Origin: Diplonema papillatum
Lineage: Eukaryota > Euglenozoa > Diplonemea > Diplonemida > Diplonemidae
DNA: 64,000 nucleotides
Direction of reading: 5' to 3'
NCBI GenBank assembly: GCA_030068145.1
Contig: JAPJBO010000488.1
Coordinates: 1 to 64,000, forward strand
In this document: piece by piece, positions 19,311 through 29,991 of the stretch
How positions within the stretch are numbered: the first letter of the stretch is position 1
Layout of the letters: every line of letters starts with the position of its first letter
Program-made: the position numbers and the translations under genes
Notes under the pieces: model-generated
The model's input: only the letters and a program-made list of their open reading frames with translations
Databases searched by the model: none
Told to the model about the DNA's origin: nothing

Positions 19311-19804
19311 CCTTTTCTTCGTCTTTTTCTCCGTTCTTCGTCTAGAGCTGTTGGTGTGACCTGACCCCCCACCGCCGGCGCTGGCGCACAGCTCGGCGCA
19401 TGTGAAGGTTCACATTTGAATACGTGTGTGTAATTCAAGGTTTTCGAGACAAATTAAACGCTACCCATTGATTGGTGCCCGAACCGCCAAACCAGCACCA
19501 TCGTCAGTGTCTTTTGTCTCCGGAAGCTGTCCTTTGCACTGCGCGCACTTCGCACGGAGCAAAGTCAAAAGCGTTCGTGCTGCTAAACGAGCCCGCAACC
19601 CCATCGATCCCGTGCCCTGTTTGCAGACGCCTCAGGTTCCACGACGATGCTGGCCGCCTGATGTGACTAAAGGACCAAGCAACCGTGCAGATCGGACGCC
19701 GTGCTGACAACGCACGTTCTTGGCATCCCCCCCCTGCCACCTTTGAACCAGACTGTTTTCACCCCTCTCCCCATTGTGCCCCCACCTCGTAAAGGCGAGC
19801 TACG

Positions 19805-19985
19805 AACAGCCGCCTGACAAACCAGACTCACACCGCTGTCCTGTCTGCAGACACTCAGGTTCCGCGCTGATGATGGTCCGCCTTATGTGTCCGTGGCTTA
19901 AAGGGACCGAAACACGGCGCAGACGGGACCAGTGCGGTGTTGAGCACATATCCCCTCCAAACACGTTCTTGCAAATCTCCCCATT
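19805..19985 (+). repeat. Interspersed repeat family A copy
   Basis: About 180 bp nearly identical to 46958-47128, running from cagccgcctgacaaaccaga to cacgttcttgcaa. A more diverged copy lies at about 19590-19700 (gtttgcagacgcctcaggtt) and a weak one at about 28030-28110. The two good copies have different flanks, which defines the ends. Confidence 0.75.
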
Positions 19986-20119
19986 GTGCCCGCACCTCGG
20001 AAAACATAGCCCGCCCGTAGAAAGTCGGGGGCTCCTTGCTGAGCACGCGACCCGGCGCACATGCCGAAGAGTCGAAGCCTGGTCGGAGCTCCCGTTTCCA
20101 CGTCAAAAATTACGACCAC

Positions 20120-20330
20120 CCCGCCCTATCCAACCGCAAACCATCCCCTAAAACGCGTTGAAAACACCCGATCCGATTCCACGATATAGAGAGAAATCAC
20201 CCAACGACACCCCCCCCTTCCCCCTTCTTCTTTCCCCTCACAATTTTGGCCCCCCAGCTTCAACGGTCAGCCGGAAAGCTCTTAAACCCCGGTCTTCGAA
20301 CCACCAAATACTCCAAAAAGGAAAATGATG
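20120..20330 (+). repeat. Interspersed family F copy
   Basis: Resembles 29290-29505: a C-rich tract, then a caacggtcagccggaa-like piece, then aaaccccggtcttcgaacca and caaatactccaaaa (compare accgaccttctaatccacaa, then ataacactaaaa). The second copy ends right at the acceptor of the exon at 29509. Confidence 0.45.
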
Positions 20331-21074
20331 GTTGGGCAGCGCATCGTGTAGAAACTACCTTTCAAACAGGTGATTCCACACGTGCGCACAAACAACTGTT
20401 CGAATACAGTGCACCCCATCCTTCTACCGGCAGTCGGCGACCTTTGTCCATTCCACTCCCGCCAAAAATCCTGCGAGCAGACGCGAGACAAGAGTGTCCT
20501 GTGAGCTCATGTAACGCATTCCCCCCTCTTGTAAGTCACACTCTTCATCCGTGGGCGTAGATGAGCGACAGCCAGCACGAAATGAGTCAGCCAACGCCAG
20601 TCAGTTCTCACGCAGAGGGTCCTGGGCCATACACGACAGGCGCTTTGGTTTCTTTGTGCGTGCCGGTTGCTCGACGTGCCGCCTGTTCTTACCCTGTTTC
20701 TTGCTCAGGAATGCTGAGCAACCTTTAAGGCACGCCGTCTTCGTTGATTCCGCCCTTTTCACAGTGGACCAAACGCCACACAAAATTGTGAGTACCAAGC
20801 AGAACTATACAAGAGTCGGCGAAGTACCCGGCTGTGCGTAGGCCGGCTACGAGGACCCCACCTCACCTCAAAACGAGGCCTTCTGTAGGATGCGATCGGC
20901 TTACGCGAAAGTTGTGGTCGGGACCGTCCTCCCAAAAAAGAAACGCGGACTCAGGGACCCGAACCCACCCGGCCCTCTGACTGGGCGTTGGTCCGCCTCA
21001 GAGCGCTTCCTTTTCAACCAACACACTCGAAATAATCGCACTCCGCGTTATCCAGGGCGCGGTTTCCGCCATAC
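20331..21074. other. Gene-free stretch
   Basis: No coding region, inverted repeat or recognised repeat family was found here. Confidence 0.35.
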
Positions 21075-21300
21075 ATGGCGCTAACCACCACTTCACCACT
21101 TCACCGATTTTGCGTTTATTATTTTTATTTTACACCACTTCACCACTTCATCATAGCACTCACTGCTCGCCGCTTCACCACTTCATGCCTTGCTGCGCTT
21201 AGCCACTTCATCGTCACCACTTCATGCTTTACTGCGCCAGTTTACCACTTCATACCGCACTGCGCCACCGCTTCATGTTTGTCAGCACTTCATTGTGCTG
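21075..21300 (+). repeat. Degenerate CACTTCAYC repeat cluster
   Basis: About a dozen occurrences of cacttca with variable spacers, alternating with gctgcgc-like words. A related accacttcacgagcgtctgc occurs at about 22032 and again at 22168. Confidence 0.65.
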
Positions 21301-22880
21301 TGTCAAAATCAGAAAACACGCACGACCAAACTTTTGTTTCCGATTCCTTTGGAATCCGGTGCCCAATACCTTCCTGGTGAGTGGTTCGTTACGCGCTTAG
21401 CATTCCCACGATGGATCGACACAACTGCTCTTGTACGTCCGCGTGGCTTGAACTCGTGCTTCCTCTGCATCTCCTTTCCGTCCAGTTTTGGAAGTCTCAC
21501 AGTTTGAGGTCTCCACCGCCATTTGGGAACGTGCACTGCTACCTGCTCCGGACGCTATCAAGAATGGCCACAGGTGACGGGGCTTTTGTTCCGGACGAAA
21601 TGCACACCGTGACAACGGATGTGGGGTACGACACAAGGACCAGCATGACGTGCACGACTTTCTGCTAGCCCTGTTTTCCCAGCTCAACAGAGAGCATCGG
21701 CACAGTGGTGAATGGGTGCGACTCCTTTCCTCCGTAAGCTTACATCAAGGTTTCAAAGTTTGACTGCTTCAAGTGATGTAAACATGCTGCGAAACCCGTC
21801 GATTCACTAAGTGGATGCCCTGCTGAAGAGACGTTGGTCGGCGCCGGAGACATTCGATCTGGACGAACAAGTGGGAAGTGCATTGCGCAGGCTGACTGCG
21901 ACGGACGGTTGGGTCCCAAGCCAGCTACTGAAAGCCACACAAGGTGCTCAAACGTTGATGCTAGTGAAGGCTGACTGGCCCCACACAAGACAAGCTGAGG
22001 GGAAAAGAATTATACTACCTCGGATGGCATTTTACCACTTCACGAGCGTCTGCCTCGCCGCTCAAGCGGCCACCTTATGTCACTCGTTTGTTTGGAAAAA
22101 TTGCTCCGTTCTTCTCCCTGTCTTGTTCCCGGATTAGGATGACACATACTACTACTACTACTACTACCACTTCACGAGCGTCTGCCTCGCCGCAAGTTAG
22201 CACCATGTATGGAAAGTTTCCGCGGCGCAAAAAGGAAAAAAAAAAAAAATACGCGTATCACCAGCAGGGGTTTACATCGGGTTAGGCCGTCAGGGGTCTG
22301 TGGTAAAGAAAGCCGCCTTTGGGCGCCGGAAAGCTTTTTTTTGCCGGATGGGACGTCGGTGGGAAAAAGCCTTAGGCAAATTATCACCTGCCGTGCCGCC
22401 ACGCATCGTGGGAAATTGTGTTTCTGATTTGTTTTCAGTGGGGTGAAAATCATTTATTCTGCAGCTTGCAGCGCACTGCTGGAACTCTTGGTTCTTCAAC
22501 TTTCTTCGTCTTGGTCCTGACCAAATCTGACCGAGCAGACCGGATTGGGAATAGCTATTCCGAGAGAAAGTTGTAACTTTACGTTGTTTTTTTTTGTCGT
22601 ATAAGATCGAAGATCTTGGAAGATTAATACTATTCCGACGAAAACGAACACTTGTACAAAGGTTATTACCCCGTTGCTCCCGAGAAAAACACCGTATTTT
22701 TACCCCTCGCTTGAAGTTCGTGGCATACACACGAGAATCTCTGCATGACCTTTCTACGTTTGTTACGCACCATCAATCTGGCATCACGCAGCAGCAAGGA
22801 CAAGAGCAGCGAGTACGGAGCAGCGAGACGGGCGAGGAGGAGAGTATTAGCATGAGTGTTTCCGGATTCGGGCCCCGAGT
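21301..22880. other. Gene-free stretch with an ACT microsatellite
   Basis: No gene recognised. 22147-22168 is a short (act)n run. The phrase cgagcgtctgcctcgccgc occurs on both sides of it (about 22041 and 22177). An A-run lies near 22236. Confidence 0.4.
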
Positions 22881-23054
22881 GAGCCGGTCCATCCTCTTGA
22901 TAGACCGTGATAGACCGAAGAATACAGCACCGGGCAATTCGATGCAGCTCTAGGGACTAGGGATGGACCTGATAGACCGTGGTGGACCGTGATTCATTGT
23001 GATAAACAGCCGCACTTCAATGCAGTTTCAAGAGATAGGGACGGACCGGCTCAC
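22881..23054 (+). mobile_element. Family D MITE, copy 1
   Basis: About 174 bp between gagccggtccatcc and ggacggaccggctcac, which are mutually inverted ends. The interior holds repeated tagaccgtgatagaccg and gggcaattcgatgcagctc. It is close to the copies at 59445 and 60708. No target-site duplication is readable here, so the copy may have been rearranged at its edges. Confidence 0.8.
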
Positions 23055-23639
23055 GTGGCAATCCGCAAAACTCGAATGCAAGACGAGGCAAGAAGAGGGC
23101 TTTTTCACCTGCCAGACGACTTTGAGACCTGCGAGCGGCTATTCTTAGGGACAGAACTTGTAGAGAGCCCTTGAGGCGCGATGCTCGGCTTAGAAGCGCC
23201 TGAATTAAGATGCGGAAGACCTAAAGTGTCTACAGTGCAGATAGGTACGTCTACAGTGAAGCAGCCCACGAGCAGTGAAGCAGAAAAGTTAGCAGGCAGG
23301 GTGAAAAAAAAATCCTTTCTATCACCCCGATCACCATGGGGGCACTCGGATGGAGACTCTCGCAAGAACCTCTCCATTTCGCCGAAAGGTCGGCCTGAGC
23401 CCGGAGTTTTCAAGCGAACTTTCACTTCAAAGCAGAAAAACAGCACTCACCGCAGTTGTGCCTCCGAACTTCAGTTCACGTTAAAGTGCAGTCAGCGCGT
23501 CGAGTCGACCTCCCCGATGAGATGCAACAGACTTTTGATTTTCAACCTCTCACCATCGGAAATGAGAGCACGCTGTAAATAAGTCGGCAACATCCGGATC
23601 TATATGCCCCAGCACCCGAGTGACCCCAGTGTTCGCGCT
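23055..23639. other. Gene-free stretch
   Basis: Open frames occur here but have no recognisable domain or coding character. No repeat recognised. Confidence 0.35.
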
Positions 23640-23890
23640 AAGGAAAAAAGCGGCTGATTTCAGCCGGAAAATGAAAAACTGACCGGCTGATAATCAGCCG
23701 GCTGATTTTTGGAAGGTCTGCCGATCAGAAGGGGTTTACGACAACATCTTGCCGGTGCATCAAGCTGATTCCGCTCCATGGGCGGCGTAGCCAAAGTTTA
23801 CACTGTTGACAACCGGCTGATTTTGTGCGAGTCTGCCGGTAAAAGAAAGGGCGCGAAATTTAATCAGCCAGAGCCGGCTGATCGCGCGCA
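23640..23890. repeat. CCGGCTGAT palindromic cluster
   Basis: The word ccggctgat or its complement atcagccgg recurs at least five times, including the palindrome aatcagccggctgatt near 23691-23706. Outer copies lie near 23652 and 23875. The layout could be the ends and subterminal repeats of a small inverted-repeat element. Confidence 0.55.
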
Positions 23891-24394
23891 CACTAAGTGA
23901 CCCACGAAAAGAAGAGACAGGGGATTAGCTTCTATATCCACATTTGGACTGTCAGTCCAAATTTGGAAAAGCCGGCGGGGAAAAAGAAGAAAATAAATGG
24001 CACTGCACCATCACCCAGGCCCCCGGCAGAGGTGGCCAATGTGCAATCCGAGGCACTCAGGGCCCAGCATTGTCGTGAAGATACGTCGCGTCGCGCTGTG
24101 TTGAGCCCATTCCTGAGTGAGGACGCAAAAAGCCGTTAGCGGTCCAAATTTGGAAAATGTGCCGGAAACCAAGCTAATGCCCTGGAAGAGATGGAAAAAA
24201 CACAAAAAAAACACAAGCACAAAAACGGTTTCGGGCCGAGCTTCGACTGTACTGAATCAGTGATCATTCTGCGGAAAAAAGAAGCCGCGCCCTGCGGTGC
24301 GCGCGGAAGCGGGGGGGAAAATAAAATCAAAAAAAGGCAAGCCGGTTCTTTCCTTCTTTTCAACAAAACTACGCGTTTTCTTCTCTTTTGAATC
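23891..24394. other. Gene-free stretch, A-rich
   Basis: No gene. The phrase gtccaaatttggaaaa occurs twice (about 23955 and 24143). A piece around 24035-24120 weakly resembles family A. Confidence 0.35.
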
Positions 24395-24580
24395 CGAGTT
24401 GGCACCTGCTTCGCAAGGAATACTCGAGGCCGCCATTCATCCACAAAGTACGCAAAGGGAAGCGAGCATGCTGCCCGCCCTGTGAAAATCCGCATGTAAA
24501 TCTGGGTTACATGGCGGTGTGGAGCGCGCTCAACAACATAAGGCGTATTTTGAGCTTGTTGTGCTTCTTTACTACGCGGT
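24395..24580 (+). repeat. Family C copy, diverged
   Basis: Shares cacctgcttcgcaaggaata, ctcgaggccgcca, aaatctgggtta and the following g/t-rich stretch with the better copies at 28860 and 59005. Confidence 0.45.
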
Positions 24581-24777
24581 GGAGTCCATCCTCAGAAGCT
24601 GGGGTTGCAGCTGGAGTGTCACACCCGCTTTTCGGGTGTGTACTTTTACGCGTTTTCGAAATAGTTACTACACACCTTCGTGAGTGAACAACTTTTTACA
24701 ACACTAAAATGTGTCTAAATTAGTCTAAAATCAGTTACCCTCACACCCAGTGAGCATAAAGTCCACTTTCTATCATA

Positions 24778-27003
24778 ATCCACCTGGTCCGGGCTCCTGG
24801 TAAGCTCCCCGAAACTCCCCGCAACTCCCCGAAACTCCCCGATACTCAGCCCGATTTTTGTGGGAAAAGTGGGGCTGCCTGTGGGTGGGCAAATGTACAG
24901 GTTGGTAGTTGAGTGGACAGATGGGTGGATGGCGGTGGGCAGGTCGGTGGATGGGTGAACAGGTGGGTAGTTGGGTAGACGGGTGCGGGGAAGTGGGTGA
25001 GGTGTGCAGGTAGGTGTGCTCGTGTGCTTCGGACGCGGCTCTCTTGAGCCGTCCGTGTTCCTCTTCCTCCGATCCTCTTCCTCTACTAACCGGATGCATC
25101 TACCAACTGTAGCTTGGACTCCTGGGCAGTTGTTGAGGCACACCCTTCAGCCTGCGGATTCGGAGGGCCTCAAGGCGAACCAGCAGTTGCTGGAAAACCT
25201 GCAGGACCTGCCTTTGAGTCCTTGGACACAGGGAGGCGTCTGAACAGGACGCGTCGTGTGCATGAGCGCAGGTTCAACCATCATCTGGTCTTCTGTTTGC
25301 GGTTGCAACCTTCGGTACCACGAGTTTGCCATTCTTATGTCAAACTCTCCAATCCCCTCTTGGGTTTTGGTTTGGGCAAAAAGTATTCGCGCCCGCCATC
25401 TCCCGATGACCTTCCCACTTCTGACCACGCTGCAGCAGTCACGTGTAAACCGGGCAGACCCAGTCGTCCCCCATCTGGTCCCGAACGACGAGCACCGCTC
25501 CTGCACCCGAGTTTAGCCTTCGATGATTGGAAGCCGCATCGGAAACAGTGGGTCAACCCATCCCGGAATTCTGAATTCGTGCACCCGGTTGAAAGGAGTG
25601 TCCACTTCGGAGTCCACGTTCACTTATGTGGGGAGTTGTAGAGTACGGGAGGAACCGGAAATCTCCGGAAAGATGGTACCCGCATTCCAACTCGTCTCGG
25701 GAATGGTCAGTCGACGACCGTATGCAGGTGGGTGGAGGCCCTGGGACTGCGAAGGTGTGACCACCCCATAAGGAGGACTCTCTATCTTGCGTTATCTCTC
25801 TGTCCCAGTCGCCATAGCAACCGTATCCTTGGCCAAGCATCATCCTGCAACCCTGCTTTCGGATGGCCATCGTGCCTCTCATTTTGGTTATCAACCTTAC
25901 TCCTCGCTCGAATTGCCGTCTTCGACCGTAGCTGCCCCTGGTCCTGGTGGTTAGGGTTAGCATGCAAAGAGCCTGTGGCGATAATCTGCATCTGCTCTCT
26001 TTCGTGACTACCTCTTCGTGCTACCTCTCTTCGTCACTGGTACCTTATCTTGACCTCTGCCCGCCGCGGAGTGCACGTCTCTGTCTTCGATGATGGCGAG
26101 TCCTTACGCCGCCGCTTCGTTGCAGCGGCCGTCCTAGTGTCGTCGCCTTGTCTTCGGCGTTCTCGATGGCGGTGTTGGCGCCGGCATCCGCCGCTTCCCT
26201 TGTGGCGCTTTGGGCCGATGGTCGCAGCCTGCGTCTCGACTTCGGTGTCGCTTCGGGCGTCCCCAGGGGCGAAGGCCCGCGCTTCCGTCTCTTTGCCGCC
26301 GACTCCGCACATCGGCATATCGTGCTGCAGGCAGGCATCCGCGGTGTGAGTTCCTGCAGCATTCCGCGATCGTCTTGCACGTCCCGCACTGCGTCATCCT
26401 GTGCTTCTCGCAATACTTCACGGCGAGGCCGTCCGGATGTCTCGTGCACACTCTCTCGTCCTTGGTGGTGGCCTGGGCACGCCTACCTCCATGCACTGGG
26501 TCTCCGCCGCCCACTAAATTTACCCTCTTCTGCCCCTTCTTGCCGGAGGTGCCGTCTTCGAAGGCGTCCCACCAGCACGTCCGCCCATACGTGGAAAATA
26601 CGTCCATCCCCCAGACCTCATCATTGAAGGCGTGCCTGTTCGTCCCCAGCTGCGACTCGAGCACGAGCATTGTCTCTGTACCCGCACGACCTCTGGTGGA
26701 ACAGTTCCTGCTCTCCTTGCCGCAGCGGTTCCTGTCGCTACCTGTGTCAAACCGTGCCAACCTGTACCTCCCAGTCTGTCCTTCCTTCGCAGCCCCTATC
26801 TTCGTCTTCGGGGCATAGCCAAACACGGGACCGCTCTGCGCAAGGTAGGGCCATAATAGCGTAGCCCCCTCCCCGCCTTCGCCAAGGCCGGCTGCAGGGA
26901 AAGTGGTCGCCACAAAGGAAATACCCCGAAACTCCCCGAATTTCCCCGAAGCTCCCCGAAACTCCCCGATACTCCCCGATATTTTCGTCTGGACCAGGTG
27001 GAT
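24778..27003. mobile_element. 2.2-kb composite bounded by inverted 13-mers
   Basis: atccacctggtcc at 24778-24790 is inverted as ggaccaggtggat at 26991-27003. Just inside each end lies an array of actccccga units (24803-24848 and 26923-26985), but both arrays run in the same direction. The interior holds a g/t-rich ggtgggtgg tract (24870-25010), unexplained sequence and a minus-strand Cys/His ORF relic. It could be one decayed element or nested insertions; I cannot assign a class. Confidence 0.45.
26050..26770 (-). pseudogene. Mobile-element ORF relic with Cys/His domain (minus strand)
   Basis: On the minus strand a long open frame contains FNDEVWGMDVFSTYG, CWWDAFEDG, a basic linker and then, at about 26330-26445, CTRHPDGLAVKYCEKH, QCGTCKTIAECC and RNSHRGC. 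The last part has the same spacing as the retrotransposon array (CTEHSTTKCGECKTAAACC). The protein continues into a basic, Arg/Lys/Pro-rich tail as the retrotransposon does. Upstream residues do not match the retrotransposon; FNDEVWGMDVF faintly recalls the F/Y-N-x2-x-G-x-D of piggyBac transposases, which is weak. The minus-strand 3' side carries an ATGCAG hairpin motif (25958-25995), suggesting a 3' UTR. Confidence 0.5.
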
Positions 27004-28399
27004 AATATATATTTGTATATTTTTATATATCTTTACGCTAAAAAGATTTCGTAAACAAATAAACGCTAAAAAGATTTCGTTGTAGGACAGTGGTAGGGCT
27101 GAGGACATCCGCTTCGGGTGTGACTCAGGCACACCCTCTTTAACTCCAGCTTCTGAGTCTGGACCTCACCGTGTACTGGTGAAAAAAGAAGAGTGGCACC
27201 TCAGAGTACTTTTTCTTTTTACCAAACGTGAATGTCGGAGGAAATGAGAAGCTCGCCACTGCAAACCGTGGCGTTTTTCACTTGCGTCCTGAATCTAGCT
27301 CAACGATCAGGCACGGCGTTCAACTGAAAGGATTTGCCATTTTTTGCCTCCATTTTCCTCGCGAGAGAACCCATCCACCTCGGGAAGCCCCGTATCATTC
27401 ATTACCTGTGCTCTACAAACAGTGATATTCGTGCCTTGCGTGCAACCTGTGTTAGAGACAGAAGTCAGCTTGTGAGTTTGATCAAAGCAGCGTCAAGGCA
27501 GACCAGCCACAGTCAACACCGCGTGGGTGCGGGCTTCAGATATTAATTTCAAACCCCCGATTGACGTTACCTGAACGCACCCGGAGGGTGTCGGTGGTAC
27601 GAAGGTGCAGTTGCCCGCATCCAACCGGCAATCAGCTCACCTCGGGGAGGTGACGCTACACACCTGGACGAGGTGTCCTGCTGTCCCTGTTAGCGACAAC
27701 ATTTCTGAGTCAATTCAATGTTTCTCACACACCAGCGAGCCAAAGCAGGCGTTCACTGCTGAATCCGGTTCGTCAGGCAGTTCATGGCTGTTGAAGCCAC
27801 GCTCGTGCGAGCAGCTGAAAGCGTACACCATACCGATGCGGGTCACGCGTGTTCTGAAGCAGGTGTTCGCCATGAACGTTTCGGAGTGAACATCAGGGGA
27901 TCGCCGTCTTCAGCAAACATCGTGAAGTAGTTCACGACTTTCTTCATCATTAGATACGTGCAAACACCCCTCTGTGCCTGAGCGTAGCGGGCCACGAACA
28001 ACCATGGGGCGTACCAATCTCATCGAAACAGATTCCGTGCTGATGATGATCCGCCTGTTGTGCCCAGGATGAAAGGGCCTGAACACTGTGCAGATAGGAC
28101 CCGTTGTGCACTGTTCGAAGCACAACCTCGTATACCCACGGCCCACCCCGGTCTTGAACAACTGCCAGTCGAGGTTACCGGCCGTTTGACCAAGCAGCTT
28201 TTGACTGATTTTCTGAGCGGCCACGTCGAGAAAATTGCTCAAATGAGTCTTTTTGAGTGGCAGCAGGACATGCGCGGAAAGAAACCGACTGTGCTCATTC
28301 AACCAGGCATGCTTCACGTGCTGCACACGTCAGCAGACCGCTGAAAGAAAAAAAGGAACATCTGGCCACAAAGCGCACTTTGAACAACTCTTCCCCCCA
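27004..28399. other. Gene-free stretch
   Basis: A/T-rich start with a short direct repeat (cgctaaaaagatttcgt at about 27038 and 27064). A weak family A fragment lies at about 28030-28110. No exon recognised. Confidence 0.4.
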
Positions 28400-29991
28400 A
28401 TGACGTTCATCATATCCTTCCTCGCCACGAAGCTGAGCTACAGCAGTGACCGTCTGGTGAAAGCAGAGTCGAGGCGGCGGGTTGCCGCCATCTCTCACTC
28501 GTTGACGGCCACCAGTGACGACGCGAAGCGAGTTTTCGCGAAGGCGAAAGCGTTGCTGGCGAGGGAGGATGCGACGACCGGCATGTACGAAATAACCGGC
28601 ACGAAGCTGAAGCCCATCGCGTGGGGAGACGAGGCGGTGCTGCTGGACATGGAGTACCTCAACGACGTGCCTCCGGACGTGGCTCCGTTGCTGGTAGCGG
28701 AGCGGGTGGCGCAGGTACGCCCGTCGTTGCAGTTGGGGGGGGGAGGGGGGCCATTCACCAAAAAAAGCTCTGATCGTGATCAATACTCAATTTTGCCACC
28801 CTGAAGCCACTCCAGGATTTGGGCTCAGGGTAGTGAGGTCAACGAAAGACTTTAGATTTCTTTTCTTGTATACGCACCTGCTTTGTAGGAAATGCTTAAG
28901 GAGACTGCCCGTTGCGAAAGATCAAAGGAGGTAAATGTGCTGTAGCCCACACGAAACACAGGTAAATCTGGGTTCAGTGGCGGGCGTAAGCGTTCAACAG
29001 AAAAGACCCACTTTGTAGTTGTATTGTTTTCTCCCCCTCTAGCCTCCTTCGAAATGAGCACAAGGCAGTCCCTCGAGTATTTTTCTTTCTCCTAATCTCG
29101 CAGTGTATTGTGGTGTGCGGGGCGACACGTGTGCACAACAACCACCCTCAAGAGCACGCAGAGCACAAAGGATATCTTCCCATATCGCCGAAGGTGCACA
29201 CTCACATGCCCTGCTAAAACAATCCATTTAACAAAGGTCATCCGGCGGTCCTAAAATCCCGAATACTCAAGCGAACTTTATCTCTAAAACGCCGCAGCAG
29301 ACCTACCCGATCCCAAACACCCCCTAAACGCGTCAGGGGACTTCACAAGGTTTCGCAACGGAAATGACACATCACCCGAAACGGGCAGCACCCTCTCACT
29401 TTTCTCAACCTTCTCAACCCCCCCCTCCTTACGCAACCAAGCCTCTACGGTCAACCGGAGACTTTAAAAATACCGACCTTCTAATCCACAAATAACACTA
29501 AAACGCAGACGCTCGAGAAGCGGAACACCAGCGAAGAGCGCGCTTTCGCGGGCAGCCTCGGGTTCGGCGTCCTGACGGGAGCCTGCGTCGTGAACTGGCG
29601 GCTCGGGCTCCCCGGCACGCTCCGGCGGGCGTACACGCTGGGCGTCCTGGGCGCCGCTGCCGCGGCGTACGCGCTGACCAGGTCCCCAGCGTTTTCGGAC
29701 GGGTCCCTGGGCTTGAAGCGGATGCTGCAGTGCGTCGGCGAGGCTGCGACCGTGCCCGACTTCGACCGCGCGAGCGCCTTCGCGCAGCTGCTGGCGTTCG
29801 AGCAGGCGAAGCTGGACGACACCTACAAGCGGGCGCAGGAGCTGCGCGACCACGCGGAGGCGGGTGAGGTCGCCGTCAGCGAGCCCGGCCGGCCTCCGGC
29901 GGGTGTGGCGGCGATGGCTGTGCAGCTTGAAATGAAGGACGCGCAGCATCGAGTGGAAACAGTGCGCGAGTTCTTGAGGCAGCGTGCCTGA
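28400..29991 (+). CDS. Two-exon gene of unknown function with hydrophobic segments
   Basis: Exon A ends at 28714 (gtggcgcag|gtacgc, phase 0). Exon B runs 29509-29991 (acgcag|acg, phase 0, TGA at 29989-29991). Both have strong C/G third positions and charged helical sequence unlike the surroundings, and joining them keeps one frame. Exon A begins MTFIISFLATKLSY if the ATG at 28400 is used; an acceptor at about 28443-28446 is equally possible, so the true start is uncertain. Exon B opens with TLEKRNTSEERAF, then two hydrophobic stretches (GFGVLTGACVV and TLGVLGAAAAAYAL), then a helical tail (FAQLLAFEQAKLDDTYK). A small two-pass membrane protein is plausible. Family C, B and F repeats sit in its intron. 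I recognise no family. Confidence 0.5.
28785..28855 (+). repeat. Family B fragment
   Basis: ttttgccaccctgaagccac, then ccaggatttgggctcagggt and gaggtcaacgaaa; shared with 31885-31965 and 63455-63525. Confidence 0.65.
28860..29100 (+). repeat. Family C, best-preserved copy
   Basis: About 240 bp: gcacctgctttgtaggaaat, ggtaaatgtgctgtagccca, cacgaaacacaggtaaatct, ggcgggcgtaagcgttcaac, ctagcctccttcgaaatgag and ctcgagtattt. At least seven other copies occur in the window (17345, 19225, 24395, 31165, 35605, 36595, 59005), all on the + strand. It looks like a SINE or other short non-autonomous element; no pol III boxes were confidently identified. Confidence 0.7.

Noticed and set aside
28400-28714. 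Joining the SPX exon at 14867 to the exon near 28.44 kb
   Set aside because: The phase could fit, but a 13.5-kb intron and no family support make separate genes the simpler reading.
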